A stretch of DNA of 49,784 nt from an uncultured bacterium (GCA_938040325.1 CALHXW010000368.1:1-49784); one strand, 5' to 3'; numbered from the stretch's first letter, positions 41,053-49,545 are shown. Notes: generated by a model not told the origin, from the letters alone. A program made the numbers and translations.

Positions 41053-42776
41053 TGGTCGGCCGTCAGTCTCTTGAGGCGACTCCGAAGCTCGTTGTCGTTA
41101 GCGTGAGTCTTGGCGAGCTTGAACGCTGCAGCAGCCGCGTCGCCGTCACCGGCGTCAGCGGCCAGTATGCCAGCGGCGGCGTGCACCAGCCCGTCTTCGG
41201 GTTTGAGCGACTTGAGCGTGTTAATGAGGGGGCGTGCCTCGTCCAGCCGATCGGCGCGAATCAGCAGTGAGCTGAGCCGCGACAGCGCGCCGAGGTGTTC
41301 TGGGTGTGTCTTTAGAACACCGCGGTAGCCCGCCTCTGCCCGGTCAAGGCCGCCCTCGTCTTCGGCAAGAATTGCCTGCCCAAACGCGAGCACGGTTGGG
41401 TCGACCTCAGCCACGGGGTCAGTGACCGTCACCGTGTTTTCGACGGACGGCTTCGTTGCCAAGCCGTAGACGACAAAGCAGAGCAGCCCGAACGCAATCG
41501 CCGCCAACACCGTCGGGAGCCACGCTGGCACGCCAGAAGAGCTGCTCGCGACGCGTCCGGTCGCCGTGTCCTCGTGGTCCGTGCTGGTCCCGTGGTCCGT
41601 GCTGGCATCGTCGAGCCCGGGCTCGGGGAGCGCCTCGACCGCGCGCGCTACACGCGCCGGCGGACGACTTCGCCGTTGGCGCTGATCGGTGTCTTCATCC
41701 AGATCGACTTCAACAGGCTGAGCGTCACGTAGCGTCTCACTGCTGGCCGGTCGCGCGATGCCAGCTCGGCTCGGCGGCCGGGCGGTCTTTTTCGAGGGCG
41801 CCTTCTTGGACGACGGCTTCTTCGCGGGCACGCGCGTCCGCTTGGAGCGCCGCACTCGCGCGGGGCCGTCGTCATCGTCGAGTGTTGCTGCGATGACCTC
41901 AGCACGGATCGGTGTGCCGCCGAACTCACGTGTCTCGCCAAAGGGGGAGCTGCCAGGCTGACGAATGCTCAGCGGACTGCGGGTCGTTGCGCTCGACTGC
42001 TTGGTGTCGCCCGTCTTCTTTGATGCTCCAAGGCTCGGCCGGGCGGCCTCGACCTCGGCTCGGAAGGCTTCCTGGACGAGCGTTCCAATGTCAGCGCCAA
42101 CGACGTCTTCCCTCTCGAGGTCCTCGTTGCCTTCATCGAGCGGGTAGATGACGTAAGCGCCGTCGGCCTCACGCAGCAGCCGGTAGACACCGTCCCGCCC
42201 GGTCGCGTTGGGGGCTTCGCAGTCGATGATCTGGCCGTGGCGCAGGAGCAAGACGCCCCAGTCATCACTGAACTCGACGTGGATCCGCGCGTGCAGCCTG
42301 TGTCGGTGGCACAGGCGCACGAGATCGGTGAGTGCCTTGTTCTTGAGCGACCCGCTGATCGCGCCGTCCGGCAGATCTCCGAGCTCGACGACCGGTGCCG
42401 GCGCTGTGTCCTGCTTGAGCCGCGCGCCGATCGACGACGGATCGAGTGGCTTGGCGAAGGTCTCGAGGACTCCGAGCCGAAGCGCGTCGAGCTCGTCATC
42501 CACCGGCAGCGGGCCATCCGCGAGGAGGTAGCGACGCTGATCGACCGCACCGAGGGCGCGCATCAGCGTAAAGCCGTTCGTGTCTCGCCCGTGTGCTTGT
42601 GCGATCACAACGGTCGGCGACGCCCACGCACAGGCATCCAGCGCTTCTTCTAGGGTTGCGGCGTGCATGACGACGAACCCAAGCTTGCGTAGATGAAAGG
42701 CGAGCACGCCGCTCTCGACCCGATCATCATCGGCGATGAGCACCTTGGTCGAACTGTCTCCGTGCTGGCTGCCCAT
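41049..42776 (-). CDS. Pseudo-receiver protein with DUF4388-like domain, membrane helix and TPR tail
   Basis: A 575-residue protein. Residues about 10-125 are a CheY-like receiver with the acidic pocket (LIADDDR) and the conserved Lys (TFAKPLD). The phosphoacceptor Asp is replaced by Gln, in VVIAQAHGRDTNG. Residues about 135-240 resemble the DUF4388/PATAN type (GSLKNKALTDLVRLCHRHRL, GVLLLRHGQIIDCE). A Lys/Pro/Arg-rich linker follows, then a transmembrane helix (about 425-445) and a C-terminal TPR-like tail (LDRAEAGYRGVLKTHPEHLGA). It is the first gene of an operon with tsaD and rsmA. Signalling without phosphorylation is inferred. Confidence 0.82.
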   Translation of the reverse strand: MGSQHGDSSTKVLIADDDRVESGVLAFHLRKLGFVVMHAATLEEALDACAWASPTVVIAQAHGRDTNGFTLMRALGAVDQRRYLLADGPLPVDDELDALRLGVLETFAKPLDPSSIGARLKQDTAPAPVVELGDLPDGAISGSLKNKALTDLVRLCHRHRLHARIHVEFSDDWGVLLLRHGQIIDCEAPNATGRDGVYRLLREADGAYVIYPLDEGNEDLEREDVVGADIGTLVQEAFRAEVEAARPSLGASKKTGDTKQSSATTRSPLSIRQPGSSPFGETREFGGTPIRAEVIAATLDDDDGPARVRRSKRTRVPAKKPSSKKAPSKKTARPPSRAGIARPASSETLRDAQPVEVDLDEDTDQRQRRSRPPARVARAVEALPEPGLDDASTDHGTSTDHEDTATGRVASSSSGVPAWLPTVLAAIAFGLLCFVVYGLATKPSVENTVTVTDPVAEVDPTVLAFGQAILAEDEGGLDRAEAGYRGVLKTHPEHLGALSRLSSLLIRADRLDEARPLINTLKSLKPEDGLVHAAAGILAADAGDGDAAAAAFKLAKTHANDNELRSRLKRLTADQ

Positions 42777-42889
42777 CGGTTACCGCTCCAAGTCTTTGCG
42801 AAGCCGCATAATCCGGGCTTGCGTGGCGGGCGTCAAGATCCCCGTGCAGGGAAGCTTGTATGGCCCTAGGGCGTGTGCTAGCGTCCCCC

Positions 42890-42907
42890 TGAATGGTGAT
42901 TCATTCA
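42890..42907. promoter_or_regulatory. FadR-type operator upstream of the TetR regulator and etf genes
   Basis: TGAATGGTGATTCATTCA is an inverted repeat (TGAATG, 6 bp, CATTCA) 39 bp before the regulator start. It fits the form of the Bacillus subtilis FadR operator as I recall it (TGAATGA..TCATTCA). Together with the FadR-like sequence of the regulator this suggests autoregulation and acyl-CoA-dependent control of the operon. Confidence 0.7.
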
Positions 42908-42946
42908 CCCGCAAACCGTTGCAAAGTCTAGCCCGGAGCGACCTCG

Positions 42947-43525
42947 ATGGCCCAGCCCGACAAACGTCGACGCATTCTCGACGCGGCCGTCACAGTGTTC
43001 GCACAGAACGGCTTCTACAACTCGAAGGTGTCGCAGGTAGCCCGCGAAGCAGGTGTCGCGGATGGAACGATCTACCTGTACTTCAAGAACAAAGAGGACA
43101 TCCTCATCCAGGTGTTCATCGACTCGATGGCCGCCATCCTAGCGCGTCAAGAGACGGCGCTCGCGAACCTGACCGATCCCGCCGAGAAGCTGCGCGTCTT
43201 TATCGCGACTCATTTCAATTCGGTGGCAGAGAGCCGGGCCCTTGCGGAAGTTCTGACGGTCGAAGTTCGGCAGTCGTCGAAGTTCATGCGCGGCACCGAC
43301 ATGAAGCCCTTCGGTCAGTACCTCGGCATGATCGCGCGCATCATTGACGACGGCGTTGTCAGCGGCGCGTTCCGGTCCAACGTGGACTCGCGACTGTCGG
43401 CACGTGCGATCTTCGGCGCCATCGACGAGCTCTCTCTCGCGTGGGCGATGGAGCGTGGCTCGGCGGCGCTCTCCGATGCGTGCGAGCGCGTCACAGCATT
43501 CTTTATGACCGGGCTTGAGGCCTGA
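42947..43525 (+). CDS. TetR-family regulator of the FadR (fatty-acid degradation) type
   Basis: A 192-residue repressor. The N-terminal helix-turn-helix RRRILDAAVTVFAQNGFYNSKVSQVAREAGVADGTIYLYFKNKEDIL is close to the acyl-CoA-responsive FadR of Bacillus as I recall its sequence. The C-terminal helical part is the ligand domain. ATG 42947 has GGAG upstream. It lies directly upstream of etfB-etfA on the same strand, as in the Bacillus fadR-etf operon. The expected logic is repression until long-chain acyl-CoA binds. A 13-bp palindrome overlaps its stop codon (43522-43534), significance unknown. Confidence 0.88.
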   Translation: MAQPDKRRRILDAAVTVFAQNGFYNSKVSQVAREAGVADGTIYLYFKNKEDILIQVFIDSMAAILARQETALANLTDPAEKLRVFIATHFNSVAESRALAEVLTVEVRQSSKFMRGTDMKPFGQYLGMIARIIDDGVVSGAFRSNVDSRLSARAIFGAIDELSLAWAMERGSAALSDACERVTAFFMTGLEA

Positions 43526-43574
43526 GTCACTCAGCTAATCGTCTTCCAAACAAGTGTCGAAAAGGAGCAAGCAC

Positions 43575-44333
43575 GTGAAGATTCTGGTCGCTTTCAAGCG
43601 CGTCATCGACCCCGATGCACGCATCAAGCTAACGGCCGACCGGTCGGGCGTTGACACCGACTCGGTCGAGTACAAGGCCAATCCATTCTGCGAGAACGCC
43701 CTCGAGGAGGCTCTCCAGATCGCCGAAGAGCATGACGGCGAAGTGGTGCTGGTGAGTGCTGGCGGCCCCGACATCGATAAGACCATCCGCGCGGGCCTCG
43801 CGCTTGGCGCCGAGCGCGCGATCCGCGTTGAGATCGAGGACACGGTCCTCGACAGCGACCTCGCGGCTCGGGTCTTCGCGGCCGTCTACAAGGAGGAAGA
43901 GCCTGACATCTTCTTCTTCGGCAAGCAGGCGATCGACAGCGACAACAACCAGTGCGGTCAGCTTGTCGCCGAGTACCTTGGGTTGCCGCAGGCGTGCTTC
44001 GCCTCCGAGGTTGTCATCGACGACGACGGCGAGGTCGCCACGGTGACGCGTGAAGTCGACGGCGGGCTTGAGACCATCGCGCTGACGCTTCCGGCGGTCA
44101 TCACCGCTGACTTGCGGCTCAACACCCCGCGATTCGCGAAGCTGCCCGACATCATGAAGGCTGGCCGCAAGACCATCGACGTGATGGATCTCGACGATCT
44201 CGACATCGAGGACACCGCGCTCAAGATCGAGCTGGTGAGCCTTGAGGAGCCAAGCGCCCGCCAGGCTGGCGTGAAGGTGGGGTCGATCGACGAGCTCGTC
44301 GACAAGCTCAAGAACGAAGCCCGCGCACTTTAG
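43575..44333 (+). CDS. etfB: Electron transfer flavoprotein beta subunit
   Basis: A 252-residue subunit that binds AMP and, with EtfA, carries electrons from acyl-CoA dehydrogenases to the quinone pool. Landmarks are the start VKILVAFKRVIDPDARIKL, YKANPFCENALEEALQI, LVSAGGPDIDKTIRAGLALGAERAI, FFFGKQAIDSDNNQCGQLVAEYLG, the recognition-loop region VTREVDGGLETI, and DLRLNTPRFAKLPDIMKAGRK. GTG 43575 is used because AAGGAG lies 8 bp upstream and the family starts there. It is followed 12 bp later by etfA. Confidence 0.97.
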   Translation: MKILVAFKRVIDPDARIKLTADRSGVDTDSVEYKANPFCENALEEALQIAEEHDGEVVLVSAGGPDIDKTIRAGLALGAERAIRVEIEDTVLDSDLAARVFAAVYKEEEPDIFFFGKQAIDSDNNQCGQLVAEYLGLPQACFASEVVIDDDGEVATVTREVDGGLETIALTLPAVITADLRLNTPRFAKLPDIMKAGRKTIDVMDLDDLDIEDTALKIELVSLEEPSARQAGVKVGSIDELVDKLKNEARAL

Positions 44334-44345
44334 GAGGACTACATC

Positions 44346-45299
44346 ATGGCGAACATTCTCATTGTTGCAGAGCAGAGTGGCGGCGAGCTCAAGAAGGGCA
44401 CGCTGGCAGCAGTTCAGCTAGCCAACCAGCTCGGTGGTGGCTTCGATGTCCTGGTTGTGGGTAGCGGCGTCGGTGGCGTTGCGACTGCGCTTCAGGGCTA
44501 CGGCGCTGGCAAGATCTACGTCGCTGATGACGCCGTCTTCGGCAACTACCTGGCTCAGCCCTTCAAGGCGGCGACGGTGGCTGCTGCAGAGGCAAGCGGC
44601 GCGAAGTTCATCGTCTCGACGGCGGGCACCTTCGGCAAAGACTTTCTGCCGCGCGTCGCTGGGGCGATCGGTGCCGGCATGGTTGCTGACTGCGTTGGGC
44701 TCGCTGAGGGCGGACTCTTCAAGCGACCGATGTACGCAGGCAACATCATTGCGACGGTCAAGGCCAACACCGAGCGTGTGGTCATCAGCGTCCGTGCGTC
44801 CGAGTTCGACAATGCCAGTCCTGTTGGCGGCGAGAGCCCCATCGAGGCGCTGTCGGTCGATGTCGGGGACGTGGCGGCGCGCTTCGTGTCGTTCGACGCG
44901 ACCGAGAGCGAGCGACCGGAGCTGACGGAGGCCGACGTCGTCGTGTCTGGTGGTCGTGGACTCAAGGACGGGCCGACATTCTGGAACGTCATGAACCCGC
45001 TGGCTGACGTCTTCAGTGCCGCAGTCGGTGCAACCCGTGCCGTCGTGGACTCATGGGACGAGGTTCCCAACGACATGCAGGTTGGGCAGACCGGCAAGGT
45101 TGTTGCTCCGAAGCTCTACGTTGCGGTCGCCATCAGCGGAGCGATTCAGCACCTCGCTGGTATGAAGAACTCGAAGACCATCGTTGCGATCAACAAGGAC
45201 GCCGAGGCTCCGATCTTCCAGGTCGCCGACTACGGCTTGGTTGCGGACGCATTCCAGGCCGTTCCGGAGTTCATCGAAAAAGTGAAGGCAGCGCGCTAG
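44346..45299 (+). CDS. etfA: Electron transfer flavoprotein alpha subunit
   Basis: A 317-residue FAD-binding subunit. The N-terminal domain starts [25 protein letters not shown]. The C-terminal FAD motif is [103 protein letters not shown], complete in all conserved positions. A GGAGG site precedes the ATG. The TAG stop is embedded in the CTAG end of a dispersed repeat, and a strong terminator lies after that repeat. Identification is firm. Confidence 0.97.
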   Translation: MANILIVAEQSGGELKKGTLAAVQLANQLGGGFDVLVVGSGVGGVATALQGYGAGKIYVADDAVFGNYLAQPFKAATVAAAEASGAKFIVSTAGTFGKDFLPRVAGAIGAGMVADCVGLAEGGLFKRPMYAGNIIATVKANTERVVISVRASEFDNASPVGGESPIEALSVDVGDVAARFVSFDATESERPELTEADVVVSGGRGLKDGPTFWNVMNPLADVFSAAVGATRAVVDSWDEVPNDMQVGQTGKVVAPKLYVAVAISGAIQHLAGMKNSKTIVAINKDAEAPIFQVADYGLVADAFQAVPEFIEKVKAAR

Positions 45300-45478
45300 T
45301 CCCTAATCGAGCGCTGTTTTCGAGCGAGGCGAACGAGGTGACCGTCCCAGCAGCGTTTGCTGAACGAAGGCGATGCGTGCATCGTCGAGTTTCAGGTGAG
45401 CGACAGCGAACGAATAAGCGCTGTTGGGGCGGGCAGTTCGGAAGCCGCAGCCGGAAACAGCGCTTGATTCGGGGCTAG
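45296..45478 (+). repeat. Dispersed repeat family 1, copy C (complete)
   Basis: A 183-bp element from CTAGTCCCTAATCGAGCGCT to CAGCGCTTGATTCGGGGCTAG, with terminal inverted repeats matching those of copy B at 8077-8257. It has the same interior gcatcgtcgagttt..ggtgagcga..gcgaacg block. Its left CTAG contains the etfA stop codon, and it separates that stop from the operon terminator at 45527. The interior has diverged more than between copies A and B. Confidence 0.85.
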
Positions 45479-45526
45479 TCATACCGAACGGTGACGGCAG
45501 CTGACATCGTCTGCTGCTGATCCCGC

Positions 45527-45560
45527 GAACGCCCCGACACCGTCGGGGCGTTCTTCATTT
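45527..45560 (+). terminator. Strong factor-independent terminator of the etf operon
   Basis: A perfect 12-bp stem, GAACGCCCCGAC/GTCGGGGCGTTC, with the 3-base loop ACC, followed by TTCATTTTT. It ends plus-strand transcription from fadR-etfB-etfA. On the minus strand there is no T-run, so it is unidirectional. Confidence 0.92.
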
Positions 45561-45663
45561 TTGCGCCCCGTGAGCGCGACACATCGCAGCACAGACGCTG
45601 CGGATCGACCGAGCAGGCCAGCCGGCCGCATTGGGCGCAACTGGCTGCCTCGGCGACACAAGC

Positions 45664-47097
45664 TTAGTCGGTGCCGGGAATCAACGTTGGCGACTCTGCA
45701 GACCAAGCGAGGTCGTTGGTGAGCTGCTGGACGTTGCTGCCGTCGAGCGCCATACGGAAGACCTCGCGGTCGTTACGCTGGCGTGCGGTCCCGTCGCCGA
45801 TGGGCTGGCCGGACTGGGTCTCGATCGGTGAGGCCGTGAACACGACACTGCCTCCGTCAGGGCTAATGAAGAATGCGGTCGTGCGTTTGTTGGCCGTGAG
45901 GTCGCCAAACGGGTGGTTGGTAAGATTGAGCACGTCGTCTGAGGCGATCGTCGCGCCAGTCCGCAGTGCATCGACCTTGATGCGCCGGAGGTTGGTGCGC
46001 GGCTTGACGGGCTGCGAGCCATCATCGGTGCAGCCGGTGTTTGTCAGAAAGACAATGCTGTCGCTGTCCGGTGTGAACTGAGGTGTCCCAACGACGCGCT
46101 GCCACTGCCAGTCCTCGAGGACGCCTGGGTCGCATGCCTTCTCGATGTAGCTGCCGGTCGGGACACTCGCCATGATCGACAGCTGGATGTCGCCGGGATT
46201 CTCGGTGTCATAGAGTCGCGCGCGCTGCCATCGGTCGCTGAAGGTAAAGAACACAATCCAGCGGCCGTCAGGGCTGATCGCGGCCGGGTCGGTGTCGGTG
46301 TACTCGGAGCCCGTCCCGGAGCAATCGTCTTTCGTCCCGAACTTACAGATGAAGTCGAGCTCGATCAGACCCGAGCCGTCCTTCCACATGAAGACGCCGA
46401 CGCTGCGAATCGTGGGGTTGAGGACCACGAGCTTCTTGCCGTCGCTCGAGGCGCGGAAGTGGCCGCGGAACGTGCTACCCGCCTTGTCGGCTGCCGGCGG
46501 GAACGAAAAGATCGGAATGGCGGCGTTGACGTTGTCAGACAGCTCGACCACGAAGAAGTCATACTCGCATACGGCGCCCTCGCAGACCTTCTGCTTGGAA
46601 TAGAAGATACGGTCGCCCGAGAACTTGAAGTCGATGATGTCGGTGAGCGCAGCACCCTTAAGCAGCACGACTTCGTAGTTTGCGTTGAACTTGCCGAGTC
46701 GAATCTCGAAACCCGTAGCGGTCGGCGGGCCTGTCACCACAGCAATCCACTTCAGGTCCGGCGACACGACGCAGCCGTAGTTGCACGAAAGCGGCGGGTC
46801 GAGGTTCTTGAGCCCGCTGAGATCGGTGAGCGCGAGCTTGGAGTTGCCGTTGGAGTCCATCAGCCAGAGCTCGTTCTGGTCCTGGTTGCTCGGCTGGCGT
46901 CCGCGGTATCCGTAGAGGACTCGCCAGTCGCCCGTCTCCGGCGGCCCGGCCCATGGGTCAACGTAGGTGTCAATGTCGTCTTCGCCATCTGCGGCCACGT
47001 CGCCCCCATCGCCGTTTTCATCGGGGTCGTCACCGCATCCGACGAACGCAGCCGCCGTGATGATCGCGAAGAGTTGGACGAGCTTGATGGTGCGCAT
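45664..47097 (-). CDS. Predicted lipoprotein with TolB/WD-like beta-propeller repeats
   Basis: A 477-residue protein from ATG 47097 (GGGAGA upstream). The signal peptide LVQLFAIITAAAFVGC ends in a lipobox, followed by an acidic linker (GDDPDENGDGG). The mature region holds propeller-like strands with the pattern SPDG-x-W/S-I/V-x-F: CVVSPDLKWIAVVTG, RASSDGKKLVVLN, AISPDGRWIVFFTF, QFTPDSDSIVFLTN and FISPDGGSVVFTAS. It ends with a segment like VFRMALDGSNVQQLTND, the TolB repeat form. A surface or periplasmic scaffold role is likely; no enzymatic site is visible. Confidence 0.83.
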   Translation of the reverse strand: MRTIKLVQLFAIITAAAFVGCGDDPDENGDGGDVAADGEDDIDTYVDPWAGPPETGDWRVLYGYRGRQPSNQDQNELWLMDSNGNSKLALTDLSGLKNLDPPLSCNYGCVVSPDLKWIAVVTGPPTATGFEIRLGKFNANYEVVLLKGAALTDIIDFKFSGDRIFYSKQKVCEGAVCEYDFFVVELSDNVNAAIPIFSFPPAADKAGSTFRGHFRASSDGKKLVVLNPTIRSVGVFMWKDGSGLIELDFICKFGTKDDCSGTGSEYTDTDPAAISPDGRWIVFFTFSDRWQRARLYDTENPGDIQLSIMASVPTGSYIEKACDPGVLEDWQWQRVVGTPQFTPDSDSIVFLTNTGCTDDGSQPVKPRTNLRRIKVDALRTGATIASDDVLNLTNHPFGDLTANKRTTAFFISPDGGSVVFTASPIETQSGQPIGDGTARQRNDREVFRMALDGSNVQQLTNDLAWSAESPTLIPGTD

Positions 47098-47489
47098 GTG
47101 TTCTCCCTCGTTGGGCGGCAACAGTGATGATCGCCGTGACGCTAAGCTAGAGACCGGGTTTCGGTCGTGTCAACGGTAGGTGCGGCTTGTGGTTGGAAAC
47201 GAACTCTCCGTCGATGCCGAAGCGTGTTCGGCAGGGCTGTGCCAAACGCTGTCGACCACTCGCACGCGACGCGGCCTTGCGATGAACGCTCAGCGACAGT
47301 TGGGCGCGACTGAGTGTCGTCCAACGCCAGCACGCGCTCGTCGACTGGAGACCGTCGGCCCCGCTATTTTTAACGCGCGTGCGCGCGAGCCACGCCGAGA
47401 GACGTCAAGCCGAAGTCCTATGGGTGCGTGGGCTCCGGGCGCTGACCCACATTGATGCATCGCGTGCTCACGAGGTCTCGGCGGCGCGA
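47098..47489 (-). other. Intergenic region with the lipoprotein promoter
   Basis: About 390 bp between two minus-strand genes. The part next to the lipoprotein holds a plausible promoter (47144-47173). The remainder has short alternating CG runs (near 47373-47388) but no gene, long hairpin or repeat that I could recognise. Confidence 0.5.
47144..47173 (-). promoter_or_regulatory. Probable sigma70-type promoter of the propeller lipoprotein gene
   Basis: On the minus strand a perfect TTGACA (47168-47173) is followed after 18 bp by TAGCTT (47144-47149), about 46 bp upstream of the ATG. The -35 is consensus; the -10 matches three of six bases. Confidence 0.45.
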
Positions 47490-48611
47490 TTAGCGGTCGT
47501 CCCGGTGGATTCGTAGGACACCGCCCAGTAGCACCACAAAGAAGAGCCATCCAAGTCCGGCGTGTCGTGAGCGCGAGCGACTCGGTGAGGATGCCAGGGT
47601 GTCTCCCTCGCAGCTATCGGCGCAGCTTGCAGCCTCATCGCCACCGTCACACCCGCCACCATCGCCGGTGTCGTAGTCTCCACCGTCGCAACCGCTTCCG
47701 TCGTCGTAGGAATCATCCGAGTTGCAGCCACTGTCGTCGTAGCCGTCGTCGGAGCTGCAGCCATCGCTGCCATCGTCGGCAACAGGTTGATAGTCATCGT
47801 AGTAGAGGTCGTCATCGACGGTGTCGCCCTCGCAACCAGAGCCGTCGTCGACATCATCATCGTAGTAGTAGGTCTCGTCTGCGTAGCCGCAGGATGGGTC
47901 GTAGTAGTCGTAGTAGGGGTCGGCGCTGTAGTCCGGGTCGACGTAGCACTCTGGCGGCTCGCAATAATCATACCCTGGCAAGGGGCTGCTCACGATGGCG
48001 CCAGTGAGGTCTTCGGGCGTTGGGGTGGACTCAACAGCAACGGTCAGCTCGACCTGTGTGTCGTCGTTGGTTCCGGAGACACCGTCAGGTCCGGGTCCGA
48101 CCAGCTCGACCCAGCCGCGGATCCGGAAGGCGATAACACGATCGGTGACCACAACGTCATCGAGCTCCAGCTCGCCAGCGACGGCTCGCGTATCCACCAC
48201 GGTCTCGCTGGTGGGGTCGTGGTAAACATAATAGCGCGCTTTGGCTTCGCGCTCGTCTGCGAGGTCCCACACGACGCGGGTCTTGTGCCGGTCAAGCTCG
48301 AAGCGCACGACCGCGACTTCGTCGGTGTTTGGCACTGGGAACGTCGCGCGGACGAGCAGCCCGTGTTCAAAGTCGCTGGCTTCAGTGCTGTAGACGGCGC
48401 GCACGAAGACATCGAGGGGATCGCCGACGTTCTCTGTGTCGTCGATATCACCATCGAGCGTCTCGACCGCCATCGTGAGTCGGGCCTCACCCTTGAAGAC
48501 GCCCTGAGCCCACGGCGTGGTTCGGCCGCTAGGGCTGCGAACGCCAAGGAGCCCGAAGAGTAGTGCGGCGATGGCGAAGACCGCCAGTCTGCTACGATGC
48601 GTGACAGCCAT
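47490..48611 (-). CDS. Exported Tyr/Asp/Cys-rich protein with C-terminal membrane anchor
   Basis: A 373-residue protein. ATG 48611 with GAGGAG upstream opens a signal peptide (LAVFAIAALLFGLLGV). Residues about 40-205 form a strand-rich globular domain. Residues about 210-345 are low complexity, made of Tyr, Asp, Gly, Ser and Cys (CEPPECYVDPDYSADPYYDYYD, SDGCSSDDGYDDSGCNSDD and similar). The end is Ser/Arg, a hydrophobic helix (GLGWLFFVVLLGGVLRI) and a short charged tail HRDDR. That tripartite end resembles GlyGly-CTERM or MYXO-CTERM sorting tags. The acidic Cys-rich part could bind metal or form disulfides. The family is unknown. Confidence 0.8.
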   Translation of the reverse strand: MAVTHRSRLAVFAIAALLFGLLGVRSPSGRTTPWAQGVFKGEARLTMAVETLDGDIDDTENVGDPLDVFVRAVYSTEASDFEHGLLVRATFPVPNTDEVAVVRFELDRHKTRVVWDLADEREAKARYYVYHDPTSETVVDTRAVAGELELDDVVVTDRVIAFRIRGWVELVGPGPDGVSGTNDDTQVELTVAVESTPTPEDLTGAIVSSPLPGYDYCEPPECYVDPDYSADPYYDYYDPSCGYADETYYYDDDVDDGSGCEGDTVDDDLYYDDYQPVADDGSDGCSSDDGYDDSGCNSDDSYDDGSGCDGGDYDTGDGGGCDGGDEAASCADSCEGDTLASSPSRSRSRHAGLGWLFFVVLLGGVLRIHRDDR

Positions 48612-48782
48612 GTGCGGCTCCTCGTGTGTTGGCTTGGTAGCGGTCTAGCGCTGTGAGTTGCTCAGGCGCGCGACCAAGCGATCCCAGCGAACTGGCTGTC
48701 GGCCACTTATGGCGTGTGAGTGTTTGAAGCATCCGCTCTCCTTCGTGCACACCGCACGAGCGTCGGTCCTCTTGTTCTCTTG

Positions 48783-49412
48783 TTATAGATGCAGAGTCGC
48801 GGTCAGAAGGACAGATGGATTCATAGCGCTGCCGTCTGACGACCTCGCGCCCGCGAACTCTGACACGACATCGAACGCATCGAGGCTAAGCGGGAACGTG
48901 AAGTCGCCACGCAGCCCAATGCTGAACCGATAATGAAGTCGATACTGGAGGCCGACACCCATCTCGAGCACCGATGTGGTGTCGCTCGCGCTGACTTGCT
49001 CGCGGCCACCGTTAAGGATCGCGGAGCTTGAGACGCTGCCGGCGCCGACCGAGGCATCGACCAATAGCCGTAGTCTTGGCGCGATGGGCGCAAGCATTCT
49101 GACACCGAGTGACCACGCGAACCACTCGCGGTTGGTCTCCGCGTTGCCGCTCGACGTCTGGAGCTCGCCGGCGTAGTCGGCGAGCGTGACGTTTCCGATG
49201 GCGTAGAAGCGGACTGGCCAGCCTTTGAACTTCCCGCCAACCCCGAGCGTAAGTTTGGAAACAAGCCCAGCTGGCGCATCGGCGAACGCAGAACCTCCGC
49301 CCCAGCCGAGTTGCCCCTCGACGATGACGTGGGTTCCAGGGGCAGCTTCCGCATCTTTAACAGACGTGGACAGCACCAGAGAGAGGAGCGCGACGAAAGC
49401 GACTCGGTTCAT
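48783..49412 (-). CDS. Predicted outer-membrane beta-barrel protein
   Basis: A 209-residue protein. The signal peptide is FVALLSLVLSTSVKDAEA, with cleavage after residue about 23. The mature part is a run of alternating strands (HVIVEGQLGWGGGSAFAD, LTLGVGGKFKGWPVRFYAIGN, MGVGLQYRLHYRFSIGLRGDF) ending NPSVLLTATLHL, compatible with an 8-strand barrel. No specific family is recognised. It is the last gene before the rRNA locus and reads away from it. Confidence 0.75.
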   Translation of the reverse strand: MNRVAFVALLSLVLSTSVKDAEAAPGTHVIVEGQLGWGGGSAFADAPAGLVSKLTLGVGGKFKGWPVRFYAIGNVTLADYAGELQTSSGNAETNREWFAWSLGVRMLAPIAPRLRLLVDASVGAGSVSSSAILNGGREQVSASDTTSVLEMGVGLQYRLHYRFSIGLRGDFTFPLSLDAFDVVSEFAGARSSDGSAMNPSVLLTATLHL

Positions 49413-49515
49413 GGATTGGCCTCTTAGCGATCGAGGATCTACGGATGTCAGCTAGAACCTGGACCGACGTTGCTCCGCCCAGCGAATTCAAAGTTTCTGC
49501 GAACCGTCCGTTTCT

Positions 49516-49545
49516 CCGCCGTTTTCTCGCGGCGGCGACTTTTTT
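49516..49545 (+). terminator. Hairpin with T-run upstream of the rRNA promoter
   Basis: CCGCCG/CGGCGG with an 8-base loop, then CGAC and TTTTTT. It could block readthrough into the rRNA operon, but the T-run is four bases from the stem, so efficiency is uncertain. Confidence 0.35.

Noticed and set aside
47787-48563. Plus-strand frame rich in Val and Ile opposite the Tyr/Asp-rich gene
   Set aside because: It is the antisense of the GAC/TAC-rich block; its composition is an artefact of the repeats, and it has no ribosome site.
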